DNA of 64,000 nucleotides from Nocardioides sp. SYSU D00065 (GCF_017916425.1 NZ_JAFMSX010000001.1:1240001-1304000); one strand, 5' to 3'; counted from the stretch's first letter, positions 1 to 9,277 are shown. Notes: generated from the sequence alone by a model not told the origin. Made by a program: numbers and translations.

Positions 1-488
1 CGGTCGGCACCTTCGACTGGCACTCCGTCCGGCCGGCCACGCTGCGCCGGATGCCCAAGTCCGAGACGACCGTCATGGTCGCCACCGTCGTCGTCACCGT
101 CCTCAGCCACAACCTCGCCATCGGCGTCGGCGTCGGCGTGCTGGTCGCGATGACCCTGTTCGCGCGACGGGTTGCGCACCTCACCGAGACGCACCGAGAG
201 GTCGTCACGCACCATGACGGCACCACCTCGGCTGTCTACCGGGTCACCGGCGAGCTGTTCTTCGCCTCCAGCAACGACCTCTACACCCAGTTCGAGTACG
301 CCGAGGACCCCGAGCACGTGGTCATCGACCTGTCGGCCTCCCACGTGTGGGACGCCTCCACCGTCGCCGCCCTCGACGCCATCACCACGAAGTACCACCG
401 CAAGGGCAAGACGGTCGAGATCGTCGGCCTCAACCCCGCGAGCGCCGCACGTCACGAGCGCCTCAGCGGCTCCCTGCCCTCGCACTGA
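1..488 (+). CDS. SulP-family anion permease, C-terminal part (5' truncated)
   Basis: The reading frame is open from the window edge and ends at TGA 486-488, so only about 161 C-terminal residues are visible. They contain the end of the membrane domain (two hydrophobic stretches, including VMVATVVVTVLSHNLAIGVG) followed by a STAS domain with the typical VIDLSASHVWDASTVAALD strand-helix core. SulP proteins are sulfate, bicarbonate or other anion permeases whose cytoplasmic STAS domain modulates transport. The substrate cannot be told from this fragment. The visible sequence is intact. Confidence 0.85.
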   Translation, partial: VGTFDWHSVRPATLRRMPKSETTVMVATVVVTVLSHNLAIGVGVGVLVAMTLFARRVAHLTETHREVVTHHDGTTSAVYRVTGELFFASSNDLYTQFEYAEDPEHVVIDLSASHVWDASTVAALDAITTKYHRKGKTVEIVGLNPASAARHERLSGSLPSH

Positions 489-545
489 TGGGCGGCGTGG
501 CGCGCCGTCGTGGCATCATGCTGCCCGCCGCCGTTGCGCGGCACC

Positions 546-621
546 GCCCCAGTAGCTCAGTGGATAGAGCAGCCGCCTCCTAAGCGAAAGGTCGCAAGTT
601 CGACTCTTGCCTGGGGCACCA
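546..621 (+). tRNA. tRNA-Arg (anticodon CCT), CCA encoded
   Basis: A full cloverleaf can be folded. The acceptor GCCCCAG pairs with CTGGGGC, the D-arm GCTC pairs with GAGC, and the T-arm GCAAG/CTTGC encloses TTCGACT. The discriminator A is at 618 and the encoded CCA at 619-621. The anticodon loop CTCCTAA places CCT at 579-581, which reads the arginine codon AGG. The anticodon stem is unusual: only the three loop-proximal pairs are Watson-Crick, and positions 27-43 (G-A) and 28-42 (C-A) are mismatched. The gene stands alone between the SulP gene and an SDR gene. Confidence 0.93.
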
Positions 622-841
622 GACACGCTCGGACGAGTCGCTCGACGCGCTGGCCGGCACGATCTCGTGGCCGTGGGTCGGCTCGGCGTCCGCGAACCCG
701 CAGCCCGGCCGCTGACGCGAAGGGGGGACCGGCAGGCCCTGAATAACGTCGCGGATCTGCGCGACCGTTGGTCCACGCAGCACCGGAGCCGCACGGCGCC
801 GCTGCTGCACACAGCCCTCGACGACCAACAGGAGCGACAGC

Positions 842-1846
842 ATGCCTCGAACCGCCATCGACATCACCGTCCCGGACCTCTCCGGCAGACGCGCCCTGGT
901 GACAGGAGGAAGCGACGGCATCGGCCTCGAGATCGCCAAGCGCCTCGCCGCAGCGGGTGCCGAGCTCGTCCTGCCGGTGCGCAACCTCGGCAAGGGTCAG
1001 TCGGCAGCCGCCGAGATCCGCGCCGCCACGCCGGGCGCCACCGTCGTGCTCGAGTCCCTCGACCTGTCCTCGCTGGAGTCCGTCGCCACCCTCGGGGAGG
1101 CGCTCCGTTCCGAGGGCGCGCCGATCCACGTGCTCGTCAACAACGCCGGCGTGATGACACCGCCGACCCGGCAGGCGACCGCCGACGGCCACGAGCTGCA
1201 GCTGGCCACCAACCACCTCGGGCACGTCGCCCTCGTGGCGCACCTGTTGCCGCTGCTGCAGGCCGGCCGGGCGCGGGTGACCTCGCAGATCAGCGTCGCG
1301 GCCAGCAGCGGCACCATCAACTGGGAGGACCTCGACTGGGAGCGCTCCTACGACCCGATGAAGGCCTACCGCCAGTCCAAGATCGCGTTCGGACTCTTCG
1401 GCCTCGAGCTCGACCGCCGCAGCAAGGCGCTCGGCTGGGGGATCACCAGCAACCTCTCGCACCCCGGGGTCGCTCCCACCAGCCTGCTCTCGGCCCGACC
1501 CGAGCTCGGCCGCCAGCGCGACACCGGCGCGGTGCGGCTGATCCGCGCCCTGTCCAAGCGCGGGATCCTGGCGGGCACTCCCCGCACGGCCGGGCTTCCG
1601 GCTCTGCTCGCGGCCACCTCGCCCGACGCCGAGGGCGGCGCGCTCTACGGACCCAGCGGGTTCCAGCACATGAGCGGGGCACCCGCCCAGCAGCAGATGT
1701 ACAAGCCGCTGCGCGACGTCGACGAAGCCCAGCGCGTCTGGCTGGAGTCCGAGAGGCTCACCGGGGTCGCCTTCCCCGCCGGCCAGGACGGCAGCCAGCC
1801 GTCGGACCGGCCGGTCACCCGTCTGCCGCGCCCGCCTGCTGCCTGA
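842..1846 (+). CDS. Short-chain dehydrogenase/reductase (retinol-dehydrogenase-like)
   Basis: This is a 334-residue classical SDR with a Rossmann fold. The cofactor motif TGGSDGIG is near residue 21, NNAG near 100, and the catalytic Tyr-x-x-x-Lys is YRQSK near 178. It is somewhat longer than minimal SDRs (about 250 residues), as in the WW-oxidoreductase/retinol-dehydrogenase-like group. It is an NAD(P)-dependent oxidoreductase of unknown substrate. The ATG is preceded by GGAG at a suitable distance. An XRE-type regulator begins 75 bp downstream on the same strand, and this gene pair is a common actinobacterial arrangement in which the regulator probably controls the SDR. Confidence 0.88.
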   Translation: MPRTAIDITVPDLSGRRALVTGGSDGIGLEIAKRLAAAGAELVLPVRNLGKGQSAAAEIRAATPGATVVLESLDLSSLESVATLGEALRSEGAPIHVLVNNAGVMTPPTRQATADGHELQLATNHLGHVALVAHLLPLLQAGRARVTSQISVAASSGTINWEDLDWERSYDPMKAYRQSKIAFGLFGLELDRRSKALGWGITSNLSHPGVAPTSLLSARPELGRQRDTGAVRLIRALSKRGILAGTPRTAGLPALLAATSPDAEGGALYGPSGFQHMSGAPAQQQMYKPLRDVDEAQRVWLESERLTGVAFPAGQDGSQPSDRPVTRLPRPPAA

Positions 1847-1921
1847 CGTACCGGTGCAGCGCAGGACCAGGTAGACAACATCCGAGCAGCCCGGCGCACC
1901 CGCCGGCGTAGGAGGCACACG

Positions 1922-2767
1922 ATGATCGACCGGACCCAGCTGGCGGAGTTCCTGCGCCGCCGCCGTGAGGCGCTGCAACCCGAGGACGTCGGGATGCCCC
2001 GCGGGCCACGACGTCGCACCCGCGGCCTGCGCCGCGAGGAGGTGGCCGTGCTGTGCCACATGTCGACCGACTACTACTCCCGCCTCGAGCAGGAGCGCGG
2101 CCCTCAGCCCTCGGAGCAGATGGTCGCCTCGATCGCCCAGGGCCTGCACCTGACCGTGGCCGAGCGGGACCACCTGTTCCGCCTCGCCGGTCACCAGCCC
2201 CCCACCCGGGGCGCCAGCAGCGAGCACGTCAGCCCCGGCATGCTGCGCATCTTCGACCGCCTCGCCGACACCCCGGCGGAGATCGTCACCGAGCTGGGCG
2301 AGACGCTGCGGCAGACCCCGCCCAGGGTCGCGCTCGTGGGCGACTGGACCCGCTACAGCGGGCCCGCCCGCAGCAACGGCTACCGCTGGTTCACCGACCT
2401 CGCGAGCCGCGACATCTACGTGCCCGAGGACCACGAGTTCCTCTCCCGCATGTACGCCGCCGGCCTGCGCGGCATCGCCGCCGTGCGCGGACCTCGCTCG
2501 CGCGCGGCCGAGCTCGCCGACCTCCTGCTCGAGCAGAGCGAGGAGTTCCGCACCCTCTGGGCCGACCACGAGATCGGGGTCGAGCCCGACGAGGTCAAGC
2601 GCTTCCAGCATCCCCAGGTCGGGCGGCTCGACCTCAACTGCCAAGTCCTGCTGGACCCCCACCAGTCGCACCGGCTCCTGGTGTACACCGCCGACCCCGG
2701 CACCGAGAGCTACGAGAAGCTGCAGCTGCTCACCGTGATCGGCGCCCAGGTCATGTCGACCCCCTGA
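1922..2767 (+). CDS. XRE-family regulator with MmyB-like ligand-binding domain
   Basis: The 281-residue protein has an N-terminal helix-turn-helix (about residues 5-80) with the hallmark RTRGLRREEVAVLCHMSTDYYSRLEQERG. A C-terminal region resembles the MmyB-like/MLTR ligand-binding domain, containing LADTPAEIVTELGETLRQ and the NGYRWFTD and LDLNCQVLLDP stretches. Members bind DNA and respond to small molecules, possibly fatty acids, and often sit beside the SDR gene they regulate. An excellent GGAGG lies 7 nt before the ATG. It is probably co-transcribed with, or autoregulates alongside, the upstream SDR. Confidence 0.88.
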   Translation: MIDRTQLAEFLRRRREALQPEDVGMPRGPRRRTRGLRREEVAVLCHMSTDYYSRLEQERGPQPSEQMVASIAQGLHLTVAERDHLFRLAGHQPPTRGASSEHVSPGMLRIFDRLADTPAEIVTELGETLRQTPPRVALVGDWTRYSGPARSNGYRWFTDLASRDIYVPEDHEFLSRMYAAGLRGIAAVRGPRSRAAELADLLLEQSEEFRTLWADHEIGVEPDEVKRFQHPQVGRLDLNCQVLLDPHQSHRLLVYTADPGTESYEKLQLLTVIGAQVMSTP

Positions 2768-3018
2768 CCGCCTCCTGACCCGGCTCGCGTGCTGACGCGC
2801 GGCCGCCGTCCCTGCCGCCTCGCCCGTCCGGGCCCTGGCCTGCTGTGCCATGCCCACAGCCCCACCTCATCCCGCGCAGGTGCTCTGCCCTGCCACCTCA
2901 CCTCTGGCTTCGCCCTCGCCTGCCTCGCCTCGCCCTGCCACCTGGCTGTGGCCTGCCGATCCGCACTGGCCTGCCCTGACGACATCCGCGCACCAGCGCC
3001 CATCCCAAAGGACCGATC
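2768..3018 (+). other. Pyrimidine-rich intergenic stretch before MMPL gene
   Basis: This is 251 bp without a confidently assigned gene. It is strongly strand-asymmetric, with many CCTGCC/TCGCC-like words. An AAAGGA Shine-Dalgarno lies directly before the MMPL start. A Cys-rich open frame (GTG 2789 to TGA 3020-3022) overlaps the MMPL ATG by four bases. It is treated as a curiosity, not as a gene. Confidence 0.4.
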
Positions 3019-5199
3019 ATGACCCGCTTCCTCCACCTCCTCGGCCGCAGCACGGCCGCCCACCCGTGGCGCACCTTCGCGGCGTGGCTCGTCATCGCCG
3101 CCGCCACCGTGGCGACCGCCGGCGCCTTCGGCGGCACCCCGCAGGACGACTTCGACATCGACGGCGCCCCTGCCCAGGTCGGCGTCGAGCAGCTGCGCGA
3201 GAGCTTCCCGGCCTCGGCCACCGCAGGCAGCTCGGCCCAGACCGTGGTCCACGACCCCGGGGGCGAGGCGGTGGGCGAAGGCGTCCTGGACGGCCTGGCC
3301 CGCAGCCTGGGCGAGGTCGACCACGTCACCTCGGTCTCCCCACCACGGTGGTCCGACGATCGCGACACAGCGATCCTCACCGTGGTGCTCGACGTGCCGG
3401 TCACCGACCCCGACCTCGCCGGGGGCGCGGGCCTGGCGTCGCTGGAGTCGGCCGTCGCGGACGTCGCGGAGGTGGCGGACGGCGGCCTGCAGGTCGAGTT
3501 CGGCGGGGAGCTGCCCAACACCGCCGTCGGTGAGATCCAGGGCACCGGCGAGCTCATCGGCGTGACGGTCGCGCTCATCCTGATGACCCTCGTGCTCGGC
3601 ACGATCGTGGCCGCCGGACTGCCGCTCGTGGTCGCGATGGTGGGGGTCGGCGTGTCCGCGATGGGGGTGACCCTGCTGGCCGCCGCGACGAGCGTCAGCA
3701 CGACCGCGCCGACGGTGGCCATGATGGTCGGCCTCGGCGTGGGCATCGACTACGCGCTGCTGCTGGTCACCCGCCACCAGGAGTTCCTGCGCGCCGGCGT
3801 CCCCGTCGTCGAGGCCGCCGCCCGGTCGACGGTCACGGCCGGCCGCTCGGTGGTGTTCGCCTCGGCCATCGTCCTGGTCTCGCTGATGGGACTGCGCCTC
3901 GCGGGCCTGCCGATCTACTCGTCGTACGGCTTCGCCACCGGCATCGCCGTGGTCTCCGTCGCCGCAGCCGCACTCACCCTGGTGCCTGCCGCGTGCGGGC
4001 TGCTCGGTCGACGCATGCTGCCGCGCCGCGAGCGGCTGGGCCTGCCGCCGCGCCGCCAGCGGCCGGCACGCGATCCCTGGACCGCACGGTGGGCCGCCAC
4101 CGTCGCCCGCCGGCCCCTCGCCTGGACGCTGGTCACCGTCACGCTGCTGCTCACCCTGGCCGCCCCCACCCTGGCGATGCGGACCTGGCCGCGGGACGTC
4201 TCCAACAACCCCACCGAGGACACCACCCGACAGGCGTACGACATCATCGCCGCCGAGTACGGCGCGGGCGCCAACGCGCCGCTCACCGTGGTGGTCGACC
4301 GTGAGGCGGTCGGCGACCGCGGCGTGTCCCGTGTCGCGGAGCAGCTCGGCGAGGCCGAGGACGTCGTCGCGGTCAGTGAGCCGGTCGTCTCGCCGGGCGG
4401 AGAGGTCGCGGTCCTCGAGGTCCAACCCGCCTTCGGTCCCTCCGACGCGCGGACGCCCGAGCTGCTGGAGCAGCTGCGCGCCGATCTCGACGGCGTCGCC
4501 ATCTCCGGCAACACCGCCCTGCAGTCCGACATCGCCGTTCTGCTCGCGGACCGGATGTGGCTGGTGGTCGCCTGCGTCGTGGCGGTGTCGGTGCTGCTGC
4601 TGGCCGCCATGTTCCGCTCGGTGCTGGTGCCCCTGAAGGCAGCAGCCCTCAACATGCTGTCCATCGGCGCCGCGTACGGCGTCGTGGTCGCGGTGTTCCA
4701 GTGGGGGTGGGGCACCGACCTGGTCGGTCTCGACCACGCCATGCCGGTCTCCAGCTGGCTGCCGATCCTGATGTTCGCGATCCTGTTCGGCCTGTCCATG
4801 GACTACGAGGTCTTCCTCCTCTCACGCATCCGGGAGGACTGGCTGCACACGAGGGACGCCCGCGGCAGCGTCGTGCGCGGCGTCGCCGGCACCGGACGCG
4901 TCATCTCCACCGCCGCCGCGGTCATGGTCGCGGTGTTCTTCGGCTTCGCCACCGAGTCGGACCTCATCGTGCGCCAGCTCGGCCTGGGCATGGCCGTCGC
5001 CGTCCTCCTCGACGCCACCGTCGTCCGCCTCGTGCTCGTCCCGGCCACCATGACCATGCTCGGTCACCGGAACTGGTGGCTCCCGGCCTGGCTCGACCGC
5101 CTGCTGCCGACCATCGAGGCCGAGGTCGCGACCACCTGGACACCGCCTGAGAGAGACGCGCAGGCGAACCGCGAGCCGAGCCCAGCGGCACTCGGCTGA
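3019..5199 (+). CDS. MMPL-family RND transporter
   Basis: The 726-residue membrane protein has the duplicated MMPL architecture. TM1 is near residues 20-40, followed by a large extracytoplasmic loop and a block of five helices containing the GLGVGIDYALLLVTR signature. A second half repeats this layout with FGLSMDYEVFLLSRIRE. MMPL proteins are proton-driven exporters of lipids or drugs in actinobacteria. The paired Asp-Tyr motifs of the proton relay are present in both halves (GIDYAL and SMDYEV). AAAGGA precedes the ATG. No biosynthetic neighbour points to a substrate. The C-terminus is short and hydrophilic. Confidence 0.9.
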   Translation: MTRFLHLLGRSTAAHPWRTFAAWLVIAAATVATAGAFGGTPQDDFDIDGAPAQVGVEQLRESFPASATAGSSAQTVVHDPGGEAVGEGVLDGLARSLGEVDHVTSVSPPRWSDDRDTAILTVVLDVPVTDPDLAGGAGLASLESAVADVAEVADGGLQVEFGGELPNTAVGEIQGTGELIGVTVALILMTLVLGTIVAAGLPLVVAMVGVGVSAMGVTLLAAATSVSTTAPTVAMMVGLGVGIDYALLLVTRHQEFLRAGVPVVEAAARSTVTAGRSVVFASAIVLVSLMGLRLAGLPIYSSYGFATGIAVVSVAAAALTLVPAACGLLGRRMLPRRERLGLPPRRQRPARDPWTARWAATVARRPLAWTLVTVTLLLTLAAPTLAMRTWPRDVSNNPTEDTTRQAYDIIAAEYGAGANAPLTVVVDREAVGDRGVSRVAEQLGEAEDVVAVSEPVVSPGGEVAVLEVQPAFGPSDARTPELLEQLRADLDGVAISGNTALQSDIAVLLADRMWLVVACVVAVSVLLLAAMFRSVLVPLKAAALNMLSIGAAYGVVVAVFQWGWGTDLVGLDHAMPVSSWLPILMFAILFGLSMDYEVFLLSRIREDWLHTRDARGSVVRGVAGTGRVISTAAAVMVAVFFGFATESDLIVRQLGLGMAVAVLLDATVVRLVLVPATMTMLGHRNWWLPAWLDRLLPTIEAEVATTWTPPERDAQANREPSPAALG

Positions 5200-5211
5200 C
5201 CGCAGTCCCCG

Positions 5212-5247
5212 CCGGCCCGGCTCGTCGTCACCGGCGGGCCGGGCCGG
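5212..5247 (+). terminator. Possible bidirectional terminator hairpin
   Basis: Between the convergent MMPL and SanA-like genes, CCGGCCCGGC (5212-5221) pairs with GCCGGGCCGG (5238-5247), a 10-bp all-GC stem with a 16-nt loop. There is no T-tract, as is usual for high-GC actinobacteria. Confidence 0.45.
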
Positions 5248-5280
5248 ACCCGACAGCCGGGCGAGGCGAGGCAGGCGCGA

Positions 5281-5979
5281 TCAGTCCGCCGTGCCGGCGG
5301 CCCACGAGGCTCGGCCGTCGCCGGTGATCGGGATGACCGGCCCACCGACGACGTCCGGGCGCCAGGTCGCCTCGCCGAGCCCGCGCACCCTCGCGAGCAG
5401 CTCGCGTCCGCGGCGGCCACCTTCTCGGACGACGTAGCCCTGGGTGTCGATGCCGGCGGCCTGCCCGAGGTCGACGGCGCGGGCGACGTACGCGCTCTGG
5501 GTGACGACCACCGCGCTCTCGACGGCGAAGACGTCGCGCGCCCGGCGCATGGTGTGCCAGGTGCTGAACCCGGCGTAGTCGGTGAACACGTCCTCCGCGG
5601 GCACACCCGCCGCGAGCACGGCCTCGCGCATCGCATCGGTCTCGTTGTACGCGACGGTGCCGTTGTCGCCCGACACGAGCACCTTCTGGACCGCGCCCGC
5701 GCGGTGGAGCTCCACCGCGGCCTCGACGCGCTCGGCCACGACCGCGCCCAGTGATCCGTCCTCGCGCACCCGAGACCCGGGGACGATGACCACCTGGGCA
5801 GGATCGAGGTCGTCGGCGTCGCTCCGCACGTCGTCGTCGGTGCGGGCCACCACGACGACGTTGGCGACGACCACGACCGCGCTGCACGAGACGGCGCCGA
5901 CCACGCCCAGCCTCAGGACCCGGCGGCCCCACCGCCTCGAGGGGCGAGGGCGTCGGGGGTCGGTGTGGGTGCGGGGCAT
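5281..5979 (-). CDS. SanA/YdcF-like DUF218 membrane protein
   Basis: A short basic N-terminus is followed by one transmembrane segment (VVGAVSCSAVVVVANVVVVA, about residues 28-47). A DUF218 domain follows with VIVPGSRVREDGSLGAVV, KVLVSGDNG and YNETDAM. The family (SanA, YdcF, ElyC) is linked to cell-envelope integrity, and its biochemical role is not settled. The start chosen is the ATG at 5979 because AGGAGG lies 5 nt upstream. The frame stays open further upstream but without an RBS. The product is about 232 residues, normal for SanA-like proteins. Confidence 0.85.
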   Translation of the reverse strand: MPRTHTDPRRPRPSRRWGRRVLRLGVVGAVSCSAVVVVANVVVVARTDDDVRSDADDLDPAQVVIVPGSRVREDGSLGAVVAERVEAAVELHRAGAVQKVLVSGDNGTVAYNETDAMREAVLAAGVPAEDVFTDYAGFSTWHTMRRARDVFAVESAVVVTQSAYVARAVDLGQAAGIDTQGYVVREGGRRGRELLARVRGLGEATWRPDVVGGPVIPITGDGRASWAAGTAD

Positions 5980-6179
5980 CGCATCCTCCTGCTGATCGGT
6001 GTCACCGCGCGGGTCGCGGCGACGGGAGGCGAACGGGCCCACGGTGTCAGGAGTCGTGCGGCTCGTTCAGGGCCTGTCGCTCCCCCTCACGCGACCGGAG
6101 GCACTGGTGGGCTGGAGGATCCGGGCCGGCATGCCCCGAGCGCCCGATGGGAATCGGAGGGCGGCTCCGACGACCTCCG

Positions 6180-7328
6180 TCAGAGCGTCTCGAACCTCAT
6201 CCCCGCCGCCTGGAGCCGGGCCAGCAGCGCGTCGCCCATCGCCTGGGCCGGCGTGACCTGCCCGGCGGTCGCCGGGTTGTCGTCGAAGGCGAGGCACAGC
6301 GCGGCCTCGGCGAGCATCTTCGCCGTCTCGGTGTAGCCCGGGTCGCCGCCCGAGACACGGGTGCGGACCGTCCGCCCGCCGGCCTCCCCGACGAAGTCGA
6401 CGGTGAACCACGACTTCTCCCGCCGGGCCGGGTCCGGCCCCGACCCCTGCGGCACCTTGCTCTTGAGGAGCTCGCGCAGCGGTGCGACCTGTGCGGCGAG
6501 GCTGAGCGCACCCGCGGCCGCGGCCCCGCCCGCGGCGTAGCGCAGGGTCGTGGTGCCGGCCCAGTGGGAGTAGCGGAACTCCGGACCGTACGCCGGCAGC
6601 GCCGCCCCGCTGCGCGCCACGACGATCGGGTCGATGGTCGGCAGCGGGAGCAGCCAGTAGCCCAGCACCGGGTCGCGGTGCGGCTTACCGCTGACCGAGC
6701 GCGACGAGCGCCCCTCGGGGCGCGCCTCGGCACGCCGTCGCGCCGCGTAGGTCTTCCTCATCTCCCGCGCGCGGGAGAACTGGTCGAGCGCGGAGTGGAA
6801 GGTCCCGCCGGACATGGCGCCGCCGGCGCGCACGACGCCGCGCAGGGTGATCGGCTCGTCGGACGGCAGCTGCTGCACGGTGTAGTAGGCGCCGATGTCG
6901 TGCGGGATCGAGTCGAACCCACACGCGTGCACGAGCCGTGCGCCGGTGCGCGAGGCGGTCCGGTGGTGCTCGAGGTAGGTGCGATCGACGAACTCGGGCT
7001 CGCCGGTGAGGTCGCAGTAGTCGGTGCCCGCCTCCGCGCACGCAGCCACGAGCGGCCCGCCGTGCTGGAGGTAGGGACCGATCGTCGTGGCGACCACGCG
7101 CGCCTGCCTGACCACGTCGGACAGCGCTGCCGCGTCCGTCGATTCCGCGACCAGCACCTGCACGTCGCCGCCCAGCCGTCGGCGTACGGCCTCCAGCCTC
7201 TCGGCGTTGCGACCCGCGATCGCCCACCGCAGGCCGGCCGGCGCGTGCGCGGCGAGGTAGTCCGCGGTGAGGCCGCCGGTGAACCCGGTGGCGCCGAAGA
7301 GCACGAGATCCAGGGGTCGGTCGCTCAT
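6180..7328 (-). CDS. Saccharopine-dehydrogenase-family / trans-acting enoyl-reductase-like protein
   Basis: The 382-residue protein begins with an NAD(P)-binding Rossmann motif GATGFTGGLTADYL (about residues 12-25). It continues with TTIGPYLQHGGPLVAACAEAGTDYCDLTGE, which is typical of the mycobacterial Rv2449c/Rv2953-like family. Known members include the trans-acting enoyl reductase of phthiocerol/phenolphthiocerol lipid synthesis, but many are uncharacterised. No polyketide synthase lies nearby, so the lipid role is not supported here. The start MSDRP at 7328 matches the family N-terminus. It is divergent to the beta-propeller gene. Confidence 0.8.
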   Translation of the reverse strand: MSDRPLDLVLFGATGFTGGLTADYLAAHAPAGLRWAIAGRNAERLEAVRRRLGGDVQVLVAESTDAAALSDVVRQARVVATTIGPYLQHGGPLVAACAEAGTDYCDLTGEPEFVDRTYLEHHRTASRTGARLVHACGFDSIPHDIGAYYTVQQLPSDEPITLRGVVRAGGAMSGGTFHSALDQFSRAREMRKTYAARRRAEARPEGRSSRSVSGKPHRDPVLGYWLLPLPTIDPIVVARSGAALPAYGPEFRYSHWAGTTTLRYAAGGAAAAGALSLAAQVAPLRELLKSKVPQGSGPDPARREKSWFTVDFVGEAGGRTVRTRVSGGDPGYTETAKMLAEAALCLAFDDNPATAGQVTPAQAMGDALLARLQAAGMRFETL

Positions 7329-7380
7329 CGCGCCATCGTGCCACGCGGAACCGCGCGTCCCGACGGGCCGTCCCACGACC

Positions 7381-9243
7381 ATGAGCCTGCGCAGGATCAC
7401 CACCAGCATCGCTGCCGTCGCCAGCCTGAGCGCCGCCGCCGCCCTCGGCTACGTGGTCGGCTCCGAACCCGATGGCGGCCCGCCGACCTCGCCGCCGATC
7501 TCGCTCGCCAACGCCGACCTGGCGGTCGCGGCGAGCTGCGAGGAGCTCCTCGACTCCTACGTCGACCGGGCGCTCGAGCAGGTCGGCCCCTACGGCTGGG
7601 GCGGCGACGCCCCGTTCTTCTCGATGCAGTCCGGGGACGCGACCGCGACCTCGGAGGCCGCGTCGTCGGGTATGGAGCAGTCCACGGTCGCGACGTCCCG
7701 CTCCGCCAGCAACGAGTCGGGCACCAACGTCCAGGAGGTCGGCGTCGACGAGTCCGACGTGGTCAAGGTGTCGGGCTCGCTGCTGCTGCGGATGCGCGAC
7801 GGGGAGCTGCTCGCCTACGACGTCGCCGGCGGCGAGCCGCGGCTCCTCTCCACCACCGACCTCGACGTCGCCGGCGGCGAGCGGTGGCCGGGCGACCCGG
7901 GCGGGGAGCTGGTGCTCGTCGACGGGCGCGCGGTGGTGATCGGGACGTCCTCGGACGGCTGGGAGTCGACGATCACGACCGTCGACCTCGCCGACCCGAC
8001 CTCGCCGAGCGTCGTGGACGCCACCACGGTCCGCGGTCGTGCCTCCGCGGTGCGGCTGCACGGCGACGTGGTCCGCGTGGTGCTGCAGAACGGGCTGCCC
8101 GAGCTGGACTTCTCCCACCCCGACGGGACCTTCGGCGAGATCCGCTCGCGGTTGCGCAACCGCGGGCTGGTCCGCGACACCACGCTGGCCGACTGGCTGC
8201 CGAGCGTGGCCGGCGAGCCGGTCGTGGACTGCGAGGACGTCGCGGTCCCCGACGACGAGGAGCTCGCGCTGGGCACCACGACGGTCCTCGCCTTCGACCC
8301 CGTCGCACCGACCGAGCGCAGCACGACGGCCGTCGCCACGGACTCGGGCACCGCCTACTTCTCCACCGACCGCTTCTACCTCGCGGCTGCGGCGCCGGCG
8401 TGGGGGTGGACCGAGTGCATCGACTGCCGGTGGGCCGGCGGCTCCCCCAGCGGCACCACGCCGATCTTCGCCTTCGCCCTCGACGGGATGGACGCGACGT
8501 ACGTCGCCTCCGGCGAGGTGGAGGGGACCATCGCCGACCGGTGGTCGATGGACGCGGTCGGGGGCTCGCTGCGGCTCGCGGTCGGGCCGAGCAGCGAGAC
8601 GGGCAACTTCAACTCGGTGGTCACCCTGCGCGAGGCGGGCGCCGACCTGGTCGAGGACGGACGGGTCGACCAGCTCGGTGTGGACGAGGAGATCAAGTCG
8701 GTGCGCTGGTTCGACGAGCTGGCGATCGTGGTGACCTTCCGCCAGGTCGACCCGCTCTACGCCGTCGACCTCAGCGAACCGGCCGACCCGCGCCTGCTGG
8801 GCGAGCTCAAGATCCCCGGGTTCTCGGAGTACCTCCACCCGCTCGGCGAGCACCGCCTCATCGGCATCGGGCAGGACGCCTCGCTCACCGGGCGGGTCCG
8901 CGGCGCGCAGGCCGCGCTGTTCGACGTCACCGACCTCACGGATCCGCGCCAGATCGACGTCGTGCGCTACCCGCGCACCAGCGTGGCCGGAGCCGGCACC
9001 GACCCCCGCCAGTTCACCTGGCTGCCCGACCAGCGGGTCGCGCTGACCGTCGTCTCCCAGGGCTGGACCGGCACCACCGGGTGGGTCTCCGTGCTCTCGC
9101 TCGACGACGGCTCGATGACCAACCGGATGGTCGAGGTCGAGCACGGCAGCGACGTCGCCGACGTACGGCTGGTGCCGCTCGCGTCGGGCCGGGTGGTGCT
9201 GGTGACCGGCGAGGACGTCGGCTTCTTCGACGTCTCCGGTTGA
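7381..9243 (+). CDS. Secreted beta-propeller domain protein
   Basis: The protein is about 620 residues. A signal peptide/anchor (RRITTSIAAVASLSAAAALGY) covers the first 25 residues. The rest resembles the bacterial 'Beta propeller domain' family (PF09826), with the conserved TNVQEVGVDESDVVK entry strand near residue 115 and repeated VVLVDGRAVVIG-like blades. The function in this family is unknown; location outside the membrane is likely. Cysteines are few (CEELL, CEDV, CIDC). No strong Shine-Dalgarno precedes the ATG, so the start rests on the signal peptide. Confidence 0.8.
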   Translation: MSLRRITTSIAAVASLSAAAALGYVVGSEPDGGPPTSPPISLANADLAVAASCEELLDSYVDRALEQVGPYGWGGDAPFFSMQSGDATATSEAASSGMEQSTVATSRSASNESGTNVQEVGVDESDVVKVSGSLLLRMRDGELLAYDVAGGEPRLLSTTDLDVAGGERWPGDPGGELVLVDGRAVVIGTSSDGWESTITTVDLADPTSPSVVDATTVRGRASAVRLHGDVVRVVLQNGLPELDFSHPDGTFGEIRSRLRNRGLVRDTTLADWLPSVAGEPVVDCEDVAVPDDEELALGTTTVLAFDPVAPTERSTTAVATDSGTAYFSTDRFYLAAAAPAWGWTECIDCRWAGGSPSGTTPIFAFALDGMDATYVASGEVEGTIADRWSMDAVGGSLRLAVGPSSETGNFNSVVTLREAGADLVEDGRVDQLGVDEEIKSVRWFDELAIVVTFRQVDPLYAVDLSEPADPRLLGELKIPGFSEYLHPLGEHRLIGIGQDASLTGRVRGAQAALFDVTDLTDPRQIDVVRYPRTSVAGAGTDPRQFTWLPDQRVALTVVSQGWTGTTGWVSVLSLDDGSMTNRMVEVEHGSDVADVRLVPLASGRVVLVTGEDVGFFDVSG

Positions 9244-9277
9244 GCCGGAGGCCTCGATCCGGGGCCGGGCGCGGACG

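Noticed and set aside
557-2857. Very long open frame on the minus strand (766 codons) opposite tRNA, SDR and XRE genes
   Set aside because: It runs antisense across a tRNA and two well-supported genes and encodes low-complexity Ala/Gly/Arg/Asp sequence, a usual by-product of high GC.
2710-4737. 675-codon minus-strand frame opposite the MMPL gene
   Set aside because: Composition is His/Asp/Gly/Arg-rich without domains. The plus strand encodes a complete MMPL transporter.
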